DNA of 64,000 bases, from NCBI GenBank assembly GCA_038501625.1, contig JAZAYU010000205.1, forward strand, positions 248,001 through 312,000, written 5' to 3'. The translations under genes and the position numbers were made by a program. Below, piece by piece: positions 22,818-34,045 of the stretch. The DNA comes from Corbicula japonica (taxonomy: Eukaryota; Mollusca; Bivalvia; Venerida; Cyrenidae). Position 1 is the first letter of the stretch; the number at the start of each line of letters is the position of its first letter. The notes below the pieces were generated by a model, which saw nothing but the letters and a program-made list of their open reading frames with translations, had not been told where the DNA came from and made no database searches.

Positions 22818-23467
22818 TCTGTTTAAGACTAGCAAGAGATTATTTCATTGTAGTCTGTGTTATGAAGAGTTCTGTTTAGAATTTGTATAACAGCTTATTT
22901 TTGTTGCCAGTCTTTCCTCTAAATCATTTGAAAATTTAACCTTTTGCTCCTTTAATAAATGGCTTTTATTACATGTATAAAGAGAATCATGTAATCTTAA
23001 TGTATTTTATACAAAGGAAATTACTTACTATAATGTATATTATAACAGATCTGTTTTTCATTATCATACGAATAATAATCATGTACTTTTAGGTTTTTGA
23101 TTTCTGCATTTGAGGATTATAACTAATATGTTACGAAACAAGTAGGCATACTTTTCATAAAAATCTTGCTTTTGTCATGTTTGTAGTTGTTGCATTCATA
23201 GTGTTGTGTTTTATTTGCTCTTCCTTTAATATTAGGAAATAAAACTATTTCGTTTTATTTCATTCCCAAAGTAAATTCTTCCAACAAAAGCATTTTTGTT
23301 GACATTTGGAAGATTAAAAATTTGTTTGAATTTTTTAACAATCTAGTATGTTCCAGTTGTGTTTTTTATTTATCTTCTAAGGTAACATAAAATGTTCTTC
23401 GCTATACATGTAGCACTAAGCACAAATTATCAAAATATACAAGATTTCATATTGTTGCATACTTGAG

Positions 23468-23708
23468 TTAACCCTTTTCTCCATAAATACCCATTTTTAC
23501 GCATGTGCCACCAGTGTAGATCCAGATCAGCCGGCACATCTGTGCCGTCTGATCACAATCTGCACTGGTCGCATTTTGGTAAAAAATAACCTAACAATTC
23601 ACAAAGCAAACAGTGCGGATCCTGATCAGATGGCAAGGACGTGCTGGATGATCTGGATCTACACTGTTTGCCCATGCAATAAGGTGTATCTAGCGAGGAA
23701 AGGGTTAA
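23468..23708. mobile_element. piggyBac-like MITE (family A), complete
   Basis: 241 bp bounded by TTAA (23468-23471, 23705-23708) with ends CCCTTTTCTCC and GAGGAAAGGG. Best-preserved copy in the window. Confidence 0.78.
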
Positions 23709-23784
23709 AAAAGAAGAGCTTCATATTTTGCATCGTCCGTTGCATGTTATAAGATATGAGCAATCACGAGACTGCAGGGCTTTT

Positions 23785-24045
23785 AAATCCTTTACTCCAT
23801 GGATAGGCCTTAAATCCTATAGGTGAACATTGTAGATCCGGATCAGCCGGCAGACATGCTATCCAGTTTGGTCTGGATCTACATTCTTCATTGCTTGGTC
23901 AGAAAAAACCTTATGAATCTCAAAGCAAACAGTGTTGATCCTGATCCTACAGCATGGATGTGCTGGATGATCTAGATCTACATTGTTTGCCTAAGCATAA
24001 ATTAAAGTCATATCTATGTACATGATCAAGTAAAGGGTTAACTTT
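23785..24045. mobile_element. piggyBac-like MITE (family A), diverged
   Basis: Starts AAATCCTTTACTCCATGG and ends ATCAAGTAAAGGGTTAA, with CATTGTAGATCCGGATCAGC internally. Directly followed by the foldback at 24,141. Confidence 0.55.
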
Positions 24046-24140
24046 CCAATACACATTCCTAAATCGATCTAAACAGATTTTGTTGCAATGTTTGAATGCT
24101 TTCCTGACTGAATGCCTAACATTATTCACAATGCCCTGGT

Positions 24141-24282
24141 CCCAAGGTTATAAAGCTGAGATAAGAAACCAGTCTCAAATCTCAAGGATCTGATTGGCTG
24201 AAATGGCGAATGGCCGCCATTTCAGCCAATCAGATGCTTGAGATTTGAGACTGGTTTCTAATCTCAGCTTTATAACCTGGGC
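24141..24282. mobile_element. Foldback family B, copy 1
   Basis: Near-perfect palindrome of about 142 bp. Arms run from CCCAAGGTTATAAAGCTGAG inward through CAGTCTCAAATCTCAAG and CTGATTGGCTGAAATGGCG to the centre, then the complement. No coding potential. Confidence 0.85.
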
Positions 24283-25204
24283 ACAGGCTGATCTGCGTCT
24301 ACCCTGGTAGGGTATGTCATAAGCCCCCACTTTTTCATGGTGTGTAACATATTTTGAATTACTGATATTTTGTGTTTAAAATCACCTGTATATAGTTCTA
24401 GATTTTTTTTATTAACATTGTGTACATTGTACCTCACTTTCATTTAATTTTATAACACTATTTGCTTGGTATTTTATACCTATCTTTAAAATATTCTATT
24501 TCACAATTTTAAAAATTATCTTAAAAACACAATTTTAAATCATTATCCTTAAAAACAAGTTTATGTATGTTTCTAACATAAAGTAAACATTCTGCCCTCT
24601 TAGTTTTAAGATGTTGGAAGATGGATTGTTTTCAATGAAGCCTGTGGTTGCTCGATGGGGTGGGGCGGGTTAGTTCCTCAACAGGAAATTTGGATCTGAA
24701 TCTATGCATTGTTGACAAACTATTTTTAAAAACCACACATTAAATATAAATATTAATACAATTAAGAAAAGTATGCATACTTAATCCTTTTTAATTCAAT
24801 TAATAAAAACACTTTTCAATTGATGTTTCATCTATAATGTTTCATCTATAGTGTTTTCAAATTTACATAATAACTTACAACACTGATATTAAGTGATAAA
24901 CACAGTTCACAGGAATATCAAGCTTGAAACATGCAAGTTACTTTTCTATTTTATCTTTTGATGATTTATTGATAGAGTGACATACTGTTGTAATATTGGT
25001 ATGTTTATCAATGAAGCCCTAACTTCTAGTTCTACTGAACACAAAATCTTAGTTCTTTTGTATATAGCATGTTTTGTATCGAAAATAAATCTTATCCATT
25101 ATTCAACATCTCTGTTTTATTGCTTTCTGTGAATGGTTTTATTCACAAGAAGTTGAAATCCTTTATTACAGTCACATGTAAATAACACAACACCGTCTTT
25201 AACT

Positions 25205-25440
25205 TTCCTGTTACAAATAACATGTTTATTCCAAATAAGTGTACACAGTAAAATGTTTATACTGGGTAAGTGCACTCAATCATCATGTTAAATTTGGAAA
25301 AGTGTTCATAATAATATGTTTATTCCAGATAACTGTACACAATAACATGATTATTCCTGATACAGATAAGTGTACTCAATAAAATATTTAGTTGGGATAG
25401 TTGTACACAATAACATGTTTATTCAAAATGTTCATACATT
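25205..25440 (+). repeat. Degenerate tandem repeat (AACATGTTTATTCC-type, about 45 bp)
   Basis: About five diverged units containing AACATGTTTATTC and GTGTACACAATAA-like words. It lies 3' of the RDM1-like gene; the minus strand therefore has several AATAAA hexamers that may serve as polyadenylation signals. Confidence 0.55.
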
Positions 25441-25545
25441 CAATGATATGTAGTGACTCACAACCGTGAGCAGTTTACTGGTCCTTGATGATTGTTATTA
25501 GCTGAAACCCTGTACTAATAAAATTGCACTTTCATTAATATAAGT

Positions 25546-25931
25546 ATCATTCACGTGTGTTGGGTAAAGATCGCGTGATCCAGCCCGAGTGAAATATGCA
25601 CAAGGACGGTAACGAGGCTCTGCCGAGTTACCGCCTAAGTGCATATTTCACGAGGGCTGGATCACGCGATCTTAAGCCAACATAAGTGAATGATACTTTT
25701 TCTTGCATACCGAAAATATTTTGCGCATTTTGGGGTATTTTCCTGTAAATTTTTCTTTGCACTACTTTTTTATAGTAGCGGAGTGATATACGAGACATTC
25801 CATCGTTCATTCATAAATGCGTAAGACGTCGTGACGTCATATACGGCGCGTGACTCATTCTACATGGGGGGATGTAGAATCAAAATTTCCTACACGGGTG
25901 AAAACACCGGATGACCTGATCTGGTATGCAA
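25546..25931 (+). mobile_element. 386-bp repeat with palindromic half, copy 1
   Basis: The first 150 bp is an inverted repeat (GTATCATTCAC to GTGAATGATAC, with GATCGCGTGATCC arms). The rest is single-copy sequence ending AACACCGGATGACCTGATCT. A direct copy lies at 26,883-27,264. It begins 39 bp downstream of the RDM1 stop codon. Confidence 0.75.
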
Positions 25932-25970
25932 GAAACACTGTGTCTACATTATGATGATTGTCCCAATCAT

Positions 25971-28900
25971 TTACATGTCTTCCTCCAGTTCTTGAAGAAG
26001 CTGCAAGTTGATGTCGTCTAGTTCACTGGCAGACAGATTACTGGACATACTGATTTCCGTCTCGTTCTCGATGTCTGCTTCTGACTCGGGCTGATCATCC
26101 AGTTCATTTACCTGTAAACACATAACACACTGATCATTTACTCGATGGAATATGGGCAAACGCTGTAGATCAGGGATAGGCTTTGGTCATCAAAATAGGG
26201 AGATTTTGTAATTTTAGGGAGAAGTTGACTAGAATTTGGGCTTTCTATATGAAACATATGATATAGGAAAAATCTTCTCCCTTGGCTGAGCAGAGGGAGA
26301 AGTTCTGAGCCCAAGGTTATAAAGCTGAGCATGGAAACCAGTCTCAAATCTCAAGCATCTGATTGGCTGAAATAGCGACCAGTCGCCATTTCAGCCAATC
26401 AGATGCTTGAGATTTGAGACTGGTTTCCATGCTCAGTTTTATAACCTTGAGCACTGGACATTTGGGAGACTATTTCTCCCAAGTCTCCCTCTAAGCCATT
26501 CCCTGTAGATCAAGATCAACAGGCACATCTGTGACATCTGATCAGGATCTACACTGTTTGCTTTTCTTATCTTTTTCGTTAAGTTATTATATTCAACTTA
26601 TATCTGATCAAGAGGCAACCAGTCTAGATCCAGATCAATTAGCATAGATGTACCAGCTGATCTAAATTTACACATGTAACACACATGATGAGTACAAGGG
26701 GTGATCATTAAGTTCCTATAATTTAGACATTTAGCTATTAAAACTGTTGGAATGTTGGGCTTAACATACTTTAAACAACCCAAATGTTTTCAATACTCAA
26801 ATGAAAACCATCAAATATTGATTCAATCCTTGATTAGAAAATGACAATGTGTGCTATGGATTTACCAATTTGTTTATAAATAGCATTCACATGTGTTGGG
26901 TAAAGATTGCGTGATCCTGCCCGAGTGAAATATGCACAAGGGCGGTAACGAGGCTATGCCGATTTACTGCCGATGTGCATAATTCACAAGGGCCAGATCA
27001 TGTGATCTTTACCCAACAAAAGTGAATGATACTTTTTCTTCAAATCTGTATTTATTTTGCGCATTTTGTTTTTTTTCCTGTAAATTTTTCTTTGCACTAC
27101 TTTTCGATAGTAGCGGAGTGATATACGAGACATTCCTTTGTTCATTCATAACTGTGCAAGACATTGTGACCTTATATAAGGCGCGTGACTCATTCTACAC
27201 GGGGGTGTAGGATCTAAATTTCCTGCATGGGTGAAAACACCGGATGACCTGATCTGGTATGCAAAAGTCTTCCATCTATCTTTCGAATTTATGCTATACT
27301 AAGCTTAAATCATCAAACATTATTATAAGATAATAGTTTGTTATTGAATGAAACATTACCTTGATCAACTGATCATCTGCTATGACTTCAGTGCGAAATT
27401 CAGGTTTCGTCGTATCAATTTCTACAGCAACTTTTCCATTACTAAGATATATCAATAGCACTCTAGAAAATGCATTTTCTATTGCACGTTGATGACAAAG
27501 CTTCTTGCATTTACAGGTAGCTTGAATTCTACTCATGGGGTCTGAAAAAAAGAGGAGAAATGGTACAATATAATTTAATTTCCCTGACACAATTAATGGA
27601 CACATTTGCTAGAAGTCAAAACAGACATTTCACACAGGCATAAAATCGCTGTAACAGTTGTAATATCCTTTATTACATGGTTTTATTTTGCTGGGGCTTG
27701 ATTTTGCACAATTTAACTAACATAAATAAAATAAACAAATATTACACCTGCGCAAAACATTAAGATAGTATAATAAACATTCCTGTACAGTCCTATTAAC
27801 TACAAGTTAAACCCTTAACTCTACGAATATTCCTTGAATCACATGAGCCACCAGCGTAGATCCAGATCATCAGGCACAGGCAATACTGATCATGTGACCT
27901 AGCTGTATTAGTGTAATGGTTTCTATTTTGTTTGTTTTGACCACAGAAATCACAGTCTGTTTTCATTTAACCCCCTTCTTCTTTGAAAGATAATGAGATA
28001 AATGGAAATGTTCACTTCTTAGTCAGAAATAACCTAATGAATGTAAAAGCCAACAATTATGTATGCTTATTTTTAGAATTGCAAAACAACTGTATGCAGA
28101 AAAAAAATTACATTACGGTGTATAACAGCAAATAGTTTAACACTGTTTAGAAGCAACACATTGCATGATATCAACATTAGAATTTTAAAACTTTTTCTGC
28201 AATAATAGTTACTAGGGTGTTATCTTAATATCTGATTAGGGTTTTAACTCTTTCCTCCATATATCTGCCTTTGTGGTTTGGGCAAACAGTGTAGATCCAG
28301 ATCAGCTGGCACATGTGCCATCTAATCAGGATCTAAATTGTTCGCTTTTTGATTTATAAGGTTATTTCTGACCAATATTTATTTAGACCAATGCAAATCC
28401 AGATCAAAATCACAGATGTGCCAGCTGATATGGATCTACACTGGTCGCACATGCTAGAAAATGCTGATATATGAAGTAAAGGGTAACATACAGCAAGAAC
28501 AAACACAAAACCTTACCAGTTTTACTATAACTCTCCTGCCACACTCCCACTCCTTCTGTTTTCAAGTCTGTCACTGTAAGCTCGACAAGACATACATATT
28601 TCACAGTCCTTGTGTGCTCTGTGTCCTGTATATTATCTTTGTCTTCAAATAACTGAAAAGATCAGAGCTAGATCCAGATGCAATCTCACTGAAGTCAGAT
28701 CTAACAGAATGTTTGATCTCATGACACCTTTAATAAATTTAAGCCGTCCCCCAACCCAGGATCAAAATGTATGAGATTTTTTTCATTCCACAATGATGGT
28801 TCAATTGTCCCCAAATTAAAGGATTCCTAGCAGTTACAAAGCATTTGGGATATTTTTAGTGAAAACTGGTTTTTAATGTATAATACAGATTTTGGAAAAA

Positions 28901-31214
28901 ATAGAGCCTGGTGGGCACTTAATATTTTTATCCCATTACCCTATGGATATGCCATTAATCACATATTGTGACAAAAGCAAACATTTGTGCAATGTCAACA
29001 TGATCTACACCATTTGCTTGTAGATTCATTATGTTATTTTCTATTCAAACAGCAGTCTGATCAGGATCTTCACTGTTCACTTTTGGATTCATAATTGCGA
29101 TCAAGAGGCAGTGTTGATCCTAATCAGACTGCACATATGGATCTGGATCTTCACCAGAAGTCCATGTGATATATAGTAAAGGGTTAACCAATGGCAACAC
29201 CAAATAGTTAAATACACGGTGTGCAGAACACTAGTTTTATTTTTGGAAGTTTAACTTCAACACAAAAAGGAACTTACTGTTTTAATCTCTGTAGACCAGG
29301 AGTTGAAGCCAAGATAGTGGTTTACCAGTTCATAGCATCGTTTGAAGTATAATGGTATTTTCTCCACAACTTCTTTCTTTCTTTTGGCATATGCTATCTG
29401 CATAAAAACATTTAATTTCTTATTCTTGGGAAGGTTAGCAGTTAACATGGTTAACAGTATAAAACATCTTGTTTGTGCTTTGGAGATTAGTCTTCATCAC
29501 TCAAAGCAAACACCTAAATACAACACTGGATGTTCCTTCTCTGGGTGGTCAAACAATTGCTGACATGAAATAGTCCCCGTGCTGTTTACTGCAGTTTACA
29601 GAGAGGAGACTATTTACAAATCCTTTATCTAAAGAAAGCCTCTTTTAAACCTGTACTTCTCTGCATCAACAACCAAATTAAAATTGAATACAAAATCTAG
29701 ACTGCTCTACTGCCCCTTTCAAATATTTTTTAAATTATTCTTGAACCTTTGAAAAAACAAAAACCGAAAAAATCACTACCCAGGTATTTCCATCAAAAAC
29801 AATTGTCCAGATCGGTAAGTTTATATGGCACTGACTATTGCAAACACTGAACTAAGTTTACCTTGCACTCACTGTCAGCCAGCATAAGAACACATCTAAG
29901 ATCATCTTTGGCTCTTGCAGCTTCCATGGCAGAGTAAAACGTCACAAAAGCATAGAAACTGCCTGTCAGTTCTCCTAAAAGTTAACAGATAAATTATCAA
30001 CCCACATTGTTAGTGAAAACAATTTACTCAAGATAATATTAATAAACAGCGAGTCAGGGAAGATCATGATTAGATGGAACAGATGTGCCAGCTGATTTGG
30101 ATCTACATTATTTACCTATACTGCTATAGAATAACTCTCAATAGCCATAAATCCCTTATAGTAAAGAGTCAAGATCAATCATTAAAATGCTGTCAGTGAT
30201 ATTTATATAATTATATTAATATTTTTATGAATAAGCAAAACCCTATCATTATTTATACATGTAATTAAAAAAAAACTTCAAGCATAAATTGATATAATTA
30301 CCAGCATTTTGATCTGTTTCATACTTGGGTTTCCACTGTGCTGGATAAACCTGAACACCATATACCAGTCCATACTGCTCAAAGACATCTCTCAGCTTTA
30401 CCTGAATAAGAAAAGATAAATTTATGTTAAGTGTGTTGCTAAACATTTACAGCAGGGAATTAACATTATAATTAAATATTTGAAAACCGACAGTCTTGAG
30501 ATTGTGGTCACGCTTTACCTGAACAAGATAAATGTTAAATGTGTCGCTTTACATTTTCAGCAGGGAATTAACATTATAATTAAATATTTGAAAACTGAGG
30601 GTCTTGACATTGTGGTCATACATTAGGGAGATTAATTCAGAACTCCGAGGTTCAAATCCTGATCGAGGCATATACATTTTCTTTTTCTAAAGTATTCTAT
30701 GACCAACTAGTGTTAACTGATTAATCCTTGAAGCTTTTCTGGGTGAAGCATTGGCTGGGGTATTCAATTCAAACATGGCTTGTTAAATGTAGACATTTAC
30801 TGGTTTAGTGGCTTGACTCTAGTCCTATAAATAAGACCTGACATAACTTATTTCTCATTTTTTTCATTTTCTTGTTATGTCAGCATGCTTGATAGTAAAC
30901 GGCAAAATATAAAATGGCAAGTATGAAGTCTAAAGTATTTGGACTAGCTTGCCTCCAGATGTCACTTCCTGTGGTTGCTTACGTCAGACGGGCTTAGTAG
31001 CTCAATTGGTACTTTGGTAGAGCATCAGCATGCTAAGCAAGAGTTCCAAGGTTTTAATCCTGGTTAAAGCCCACACATATACTCCCTCCTCTTTCAAGAT
31101 AATACCTACCACTATATCATCTTCGCACAAAGTGGATGGAATGTTTGTTACAAACAGATTCTTTCTGTTACTATCAGGTCGGCAGAAATCGATAATTTCA
31201 ACGCCCGACGACAT
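25971..31214 (-). CDS. RDM1: RDM1-like protein (RAD52 motif-containing protein 1), seven exons
   Basis: Minus-strand exons are 31214-31110, 30401-30302, 29974-29862, 29397-29278, 28652-28517, 27541-27360 and 26111-25971, every junction GT-AG, phases 0,1,0,0,1,0. Total 897 nt, 298 aa; vertebrate RDM1 is of similar length. An N-terminal RRM-type fold is visible: RNP2-like NLFVTNIP (residues 19-26) and RNP1-like SFYAFVTFYS (74-83). It is followed by the RAD52-motif region with CYELVNHYLGFNSWS in exon 4. Exon 6 has the C-terminal region with SRVLLIYLSNGKVAVEI, and exon 7 an acidic tail ending LQELEEDM. RDM1 binds nucleic acid and is linked to DNA-damage (cisplatin) response in vertebrates; function in this organism is inferred. 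All introns are short and most carry inverted-repeat elements. The start at 31214 gives the only in-frame ATG before the RRM. Confidence 0.9.
26310..26452. mobile_element. Foldback family B, copy 2
   Basis: Same palindrome as 24,141-24,282 (centre AATAGCGACCAGTCGCCATT). In intron 6 of the RDM1-like gene. Confidence 0.85.
26883..27264 (+). mobile_element. 386-bp repeat with palindromic half, copy 2
   Basis: Direct-orientation, diverged copy of 25,546-25,931, in intron 6 of the RDM1-like gene. The two copies bracket the last coding exon. Confidence 0.75.
28244..28487. mobile_element. piggyBac-like MITE (family A)
   Basis: Left TTAA at 28244-28247 followed by CTCTTTCCTCCATATAT; right end TATGAAGTAAAGGGTAA. 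In intron 5 of the RDM1-like gene, ending about 30 bp from exon 5. Confidence 0.65.
28930..29188. mobile_element. Family-A MITE, diverged, in an RDM1 intron
   Basis: Right end GATATATAGTAAAGGGTTAA is clear; the left end (CCCATTACCCTATGGATATG) is diverged. In intron 4 of the RDM1-like gene. Other fragments of the family are at about 26,500-26,690, 27,810-27,900, 30,060-30,170 and 44,840-44,985. Confidence 0.45.
30987..31075 (+). other. tRNA-like sequence, probably a SINE head
   Basis: GGGCTTAGTAGCTCAATTGG is an A-box-like tRNA start, followed by AGAGCATCAGCATGCTAAGC and a B-box-like GGTTTTAATCC, then AAAGCCC that pairs with GGGCTT. The fold is imperfect (extra bases in the D arm), so a tRNA-derived SINE or tRNA pseudogene is more likely than a functional tRNA. 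It lies antisense in intron 1 of the RDM1-like gene. A second B-box-like word (GAGGTTCAAATCCTGATCG) is at about 30,646-30,664. Confidence 0.5.
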
Positions 31215-31439
31215 ATTTTGCCAATTTGTTAAATATGTTCATATTCTCACTGTACTCAGAGTACATATTTAATGAGAAAAGTGTTTTTCAACTAAAGTTG
31301 TACACGTAGAGAACCAAAATTGAATTTTGTGCGGAAAAACTCATCTGTGTCATTAAAACGATATAGTGCAAAGCGTTTAATGACCTGGACGACTGAAACT
31401 GATTGAATCAAATCCAAACAAATTACCACAATTTTTGAC

Positions 31440-31555
31440 CACAGGTGCTTGAAACCAACTATTTTAATGTTCTATATGGGCTATATACTATATAAGTCTT
31501 ATATAGTATATAGCCCATATAGAACATTAAAAATAGTTGGTTTCAAGCACCTGTG
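31440..31555. mobile_element. 116-bp foldback sharing ends with the 1.1-kb hAT-like element
   Basis: Near-perfect palindrome with ends CACAGGTGCTTGAAACCAAC, the same first 12 bases as the element at 19,705. Flanks TTTTTGAC and TTCTTGAC (8 bp, one mismatch) look like its target duplication. Confidence 0.8.
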
Positions 31556-31959
31556 TTCTTGACTAAATTGTCCGCAACACTCATTTTACTAATACATAAA
31601 GGTTAAAAAGAGATGGAGGCAAAACACATCCAATCACAATTCACATCGTTCAGCAATCCGATTGTAGGAAAAAAGCCTAGTATGCAATATCAGATTTATT
31701 GTTTGTTGGCCATGCATTGTAGCTGCTATTAGATTCATGAATTGAGTGTAGCTTCACAGAGAAGATTTATTTTCTTATTACATGTGTTACTATAAATAGT
31801 AACAAATAATGACCAAAATGCCCGGGTACTTTGCATGATAAAGGGCGGGCCGAAAACCTGATATCGCGGGCCGAAAACCTGATATCGTGGGCAGAAATCC
31901 CGTATCACGAATTTTTGCACGTGGTAACCATTGATACAGAATTGAACTTTTACATTTCA

Positions 31960-32380
31960 AGATGGCGACGATTGAATCGATCGAGTCCCATTCAAGTCTT
32001 TTGGAGCTAGATGCAAGAAGTAGCATATTTAAAAAAGAACTTGCATGCTTACATAAGACATATTTCTAAGAGCGACAAAATGACAAGAGAAACATGGAGA
32101 AATTGTACATACCTGGGGACAACCAAGAACAAAAAGCACTGTATTTCCAGAATCATGTTCCTTCATATTTTCTTTAGGCATAGTCCTATTATTCTTTAAA
32201 ACAAGACATGATTCATTGTGTTTTTGTTGAATTGAAGCTCCCAGCAGCGTTATGAGAATGAAACACTCACAAATAACAGCCTTTACATACCCATACCGCT
32301 GTAAAATACTTCCAGAACTCAAATTTTCCCAATCTCATATCGAGCACAATTTTATCAAATCGTCCGAAGACATAATCACT
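31960..32380. other. Unresolved possible first-exon region
   Basis: On the plus strand a 35-codon frame starts at 31,963 (ATGGCGACGATTGAATCG) in a good Kozak context; it has a GT at a donor-like AGAAGTAGCA but no recognisable continuation. On the minus strand an open stretch to 32,113 without an ATG ends at a good donor (CCCCAG then GTATGT). Either could be the 5' end of a gene. No protein family is recognised, so I do not call a gene. Confidence 0.25.
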
Positions 32381-32599
32381 TAAAACCAAATAAAACTAAA
32401 AAAATCAACTGACAGCAACATCCTCTGTTACAGTTTGAAAATGTAAACAATCTTTAATTACGTCACACAACTCTAAATGACGTAGTAGCGAAAGCATTCA
32501 TCGTGACGTAGTTAATTAACGAATAGACAAGTGCTCAGTTAATATTTGAATTAAAGAGCATTAAAATGGCAGACTTTGATATCAGCCCGGCACATGTAA

Positions 32600-32748
32600 T
32601 AAAAAGGTTATAAACCGGTGTCCAAGGGCCGGGAGGTGATATCGGCCCGGCAGAGCAACATAGGCCCTCGAGCTAAAGCTCTCGGGCCAATATTGCTCTT
32701 CCGGGCCGATATCACCTCCCGGCCCTTGAACACCGGTTAATAACCTCT
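32600..32748. mobile_element. GC-rich foldback element
   Basis: Inverted arms with ACCGGTGTCCAAGGGCCGGG and GGTGATATCGGCCCGG, outer GGTTAT words, and a central AGCTAAAGCT-type loop. Much more GC-rich than its surroundings. Confidence 0.75.
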
Positions 32749-32789
32749 TAATCGCTCCTGGCAGTGTGTCAAGACGTTTTAATTATCGA

Positions 32790-34045
32790 TAGTAATTTTT
32801 ATAACGTTCTTCTGTCTGTATCTCGTTGCAATGGCAGCTAGAAACAATAATGACTTTACTCTGTCTTGTTTCGTTCCGGGTGGTCGCCAGCAACATGTAA
32901 GAGGTTCTAATGTTTTTTGTCTCGTTCTGGAGGTCGCTAGCAATATTTATGACGCTCTCATGACTGTTTCTCGTTTTGGTGGTCGCTTGCAACAGTTTTG
33001 ACGTTCTAAGATGTATGTCTCGTTCTGGTTGTCGCCAGCAACATATATAACGTTGTTACGTCTGTGTCTCATTCTGGTGGTCGCTAGCAACATGTACATG
33101 ACGTTATTTTGTTTGTGTCTCGTTCTGGTGGTCGCTGGCAACATTTATGACGTTCTCCTGTCTGTGTCTCGTTCTGGTGGTCACTAGCAACATGCATGAC
33201 GTCCGAGGATCTATTGTCTATGCCTCGTTCTGGTGGTCGCTGACAACAATTATAAGATTCTTCTGTCTGTGTCCGTCGTACTGGTATTCTCTATCATCAT
33301 GTTAAAATATGACTTGCTTCTGTCTGTGTCTAGTTCTTTTGGTCGCTAGTAACACGGCTGACGTTATTTTGACTGTGCCTCGTTCTAGTGGTCCTTAACA
33401 TCATAGACGGCATTCTTTTTTTTTCTGGTCGCTAGCAACATGTATTAGGTTCTTCTGTCTGCGTCACGTTCTCGTAGTCGCTCTTAACGTACATGTATAT
33501 GAAATTCTTCTGTTTGTGTTCGGTTAATTGTGCGCTAGCAATATGTATGATGCTTTTTTGTTTGTATCCCGTTCTAGTTGTCGCTAGCAACATCTATAAC
33601 GATTTTCTGTCTGTGTCTGGTTCTGGCGATGGACATCAACATTCATGACGTTCTTCTGTCCATGTCTTGGTAACGTGTTCACTAGCAAAATGTATGACTT
33701 TCTTCTTTCTGTGTCTCGTTCTAGTGGTCGCTAGCAACGTGTATGACGTTCTTCATTCTGTATCTCGTTCTGGTGGTCGCTAGCAACGTGTATGACGTTC
33801 TTCATTCTGTGTCTCGTTCTGGTGGCCGCTAGCAACGTGTATGATGTTCTTCAGGCTGTATCTCGTTCTGGTGGTCGCTAGCAACGTGTTTGACGTTCTT
33901 CAGTCTGTGCCTCGTTCTAGTGGTCGCTAGCAACGTGTATGACGTTCTTCATTCTGTATCTCGTTCTTGTGGTCGCTTGCAACGTGTATGACGTTCTTAT
34001 ATTATGTCTGTGCCTCGTTCTGGTTGTCGCTAGCTACGCTCCGTT
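32790..34045 (+). repeat. 49-bp minisatellite, about 25 diverged units
   Basis: Unit based on TCTCGTTCTGGTGGTCGCTA then GCAAC, TATGACGTTCTTC and TCTGTG; neighbouring units near 33,730-33,880 have an exact 49-bp period, earlier ones are diverged. Open frames here on the minus strand arise from the repeat. Confidence 0.9.

Noticed and set aside
31440..31555. Perfect hairpin considered as a microRNA precursor or other ncRNA
   Set aside because: Ends and 8-bp flanking repeats match a hAT-like transposon; no need for an ncRNA explanation.
32783..33144. Minus-strand frames with repeated LLATTR-type residues
   Set aside because: The repetition mirrors the 49-bp minisatellite; units have different frames further along.
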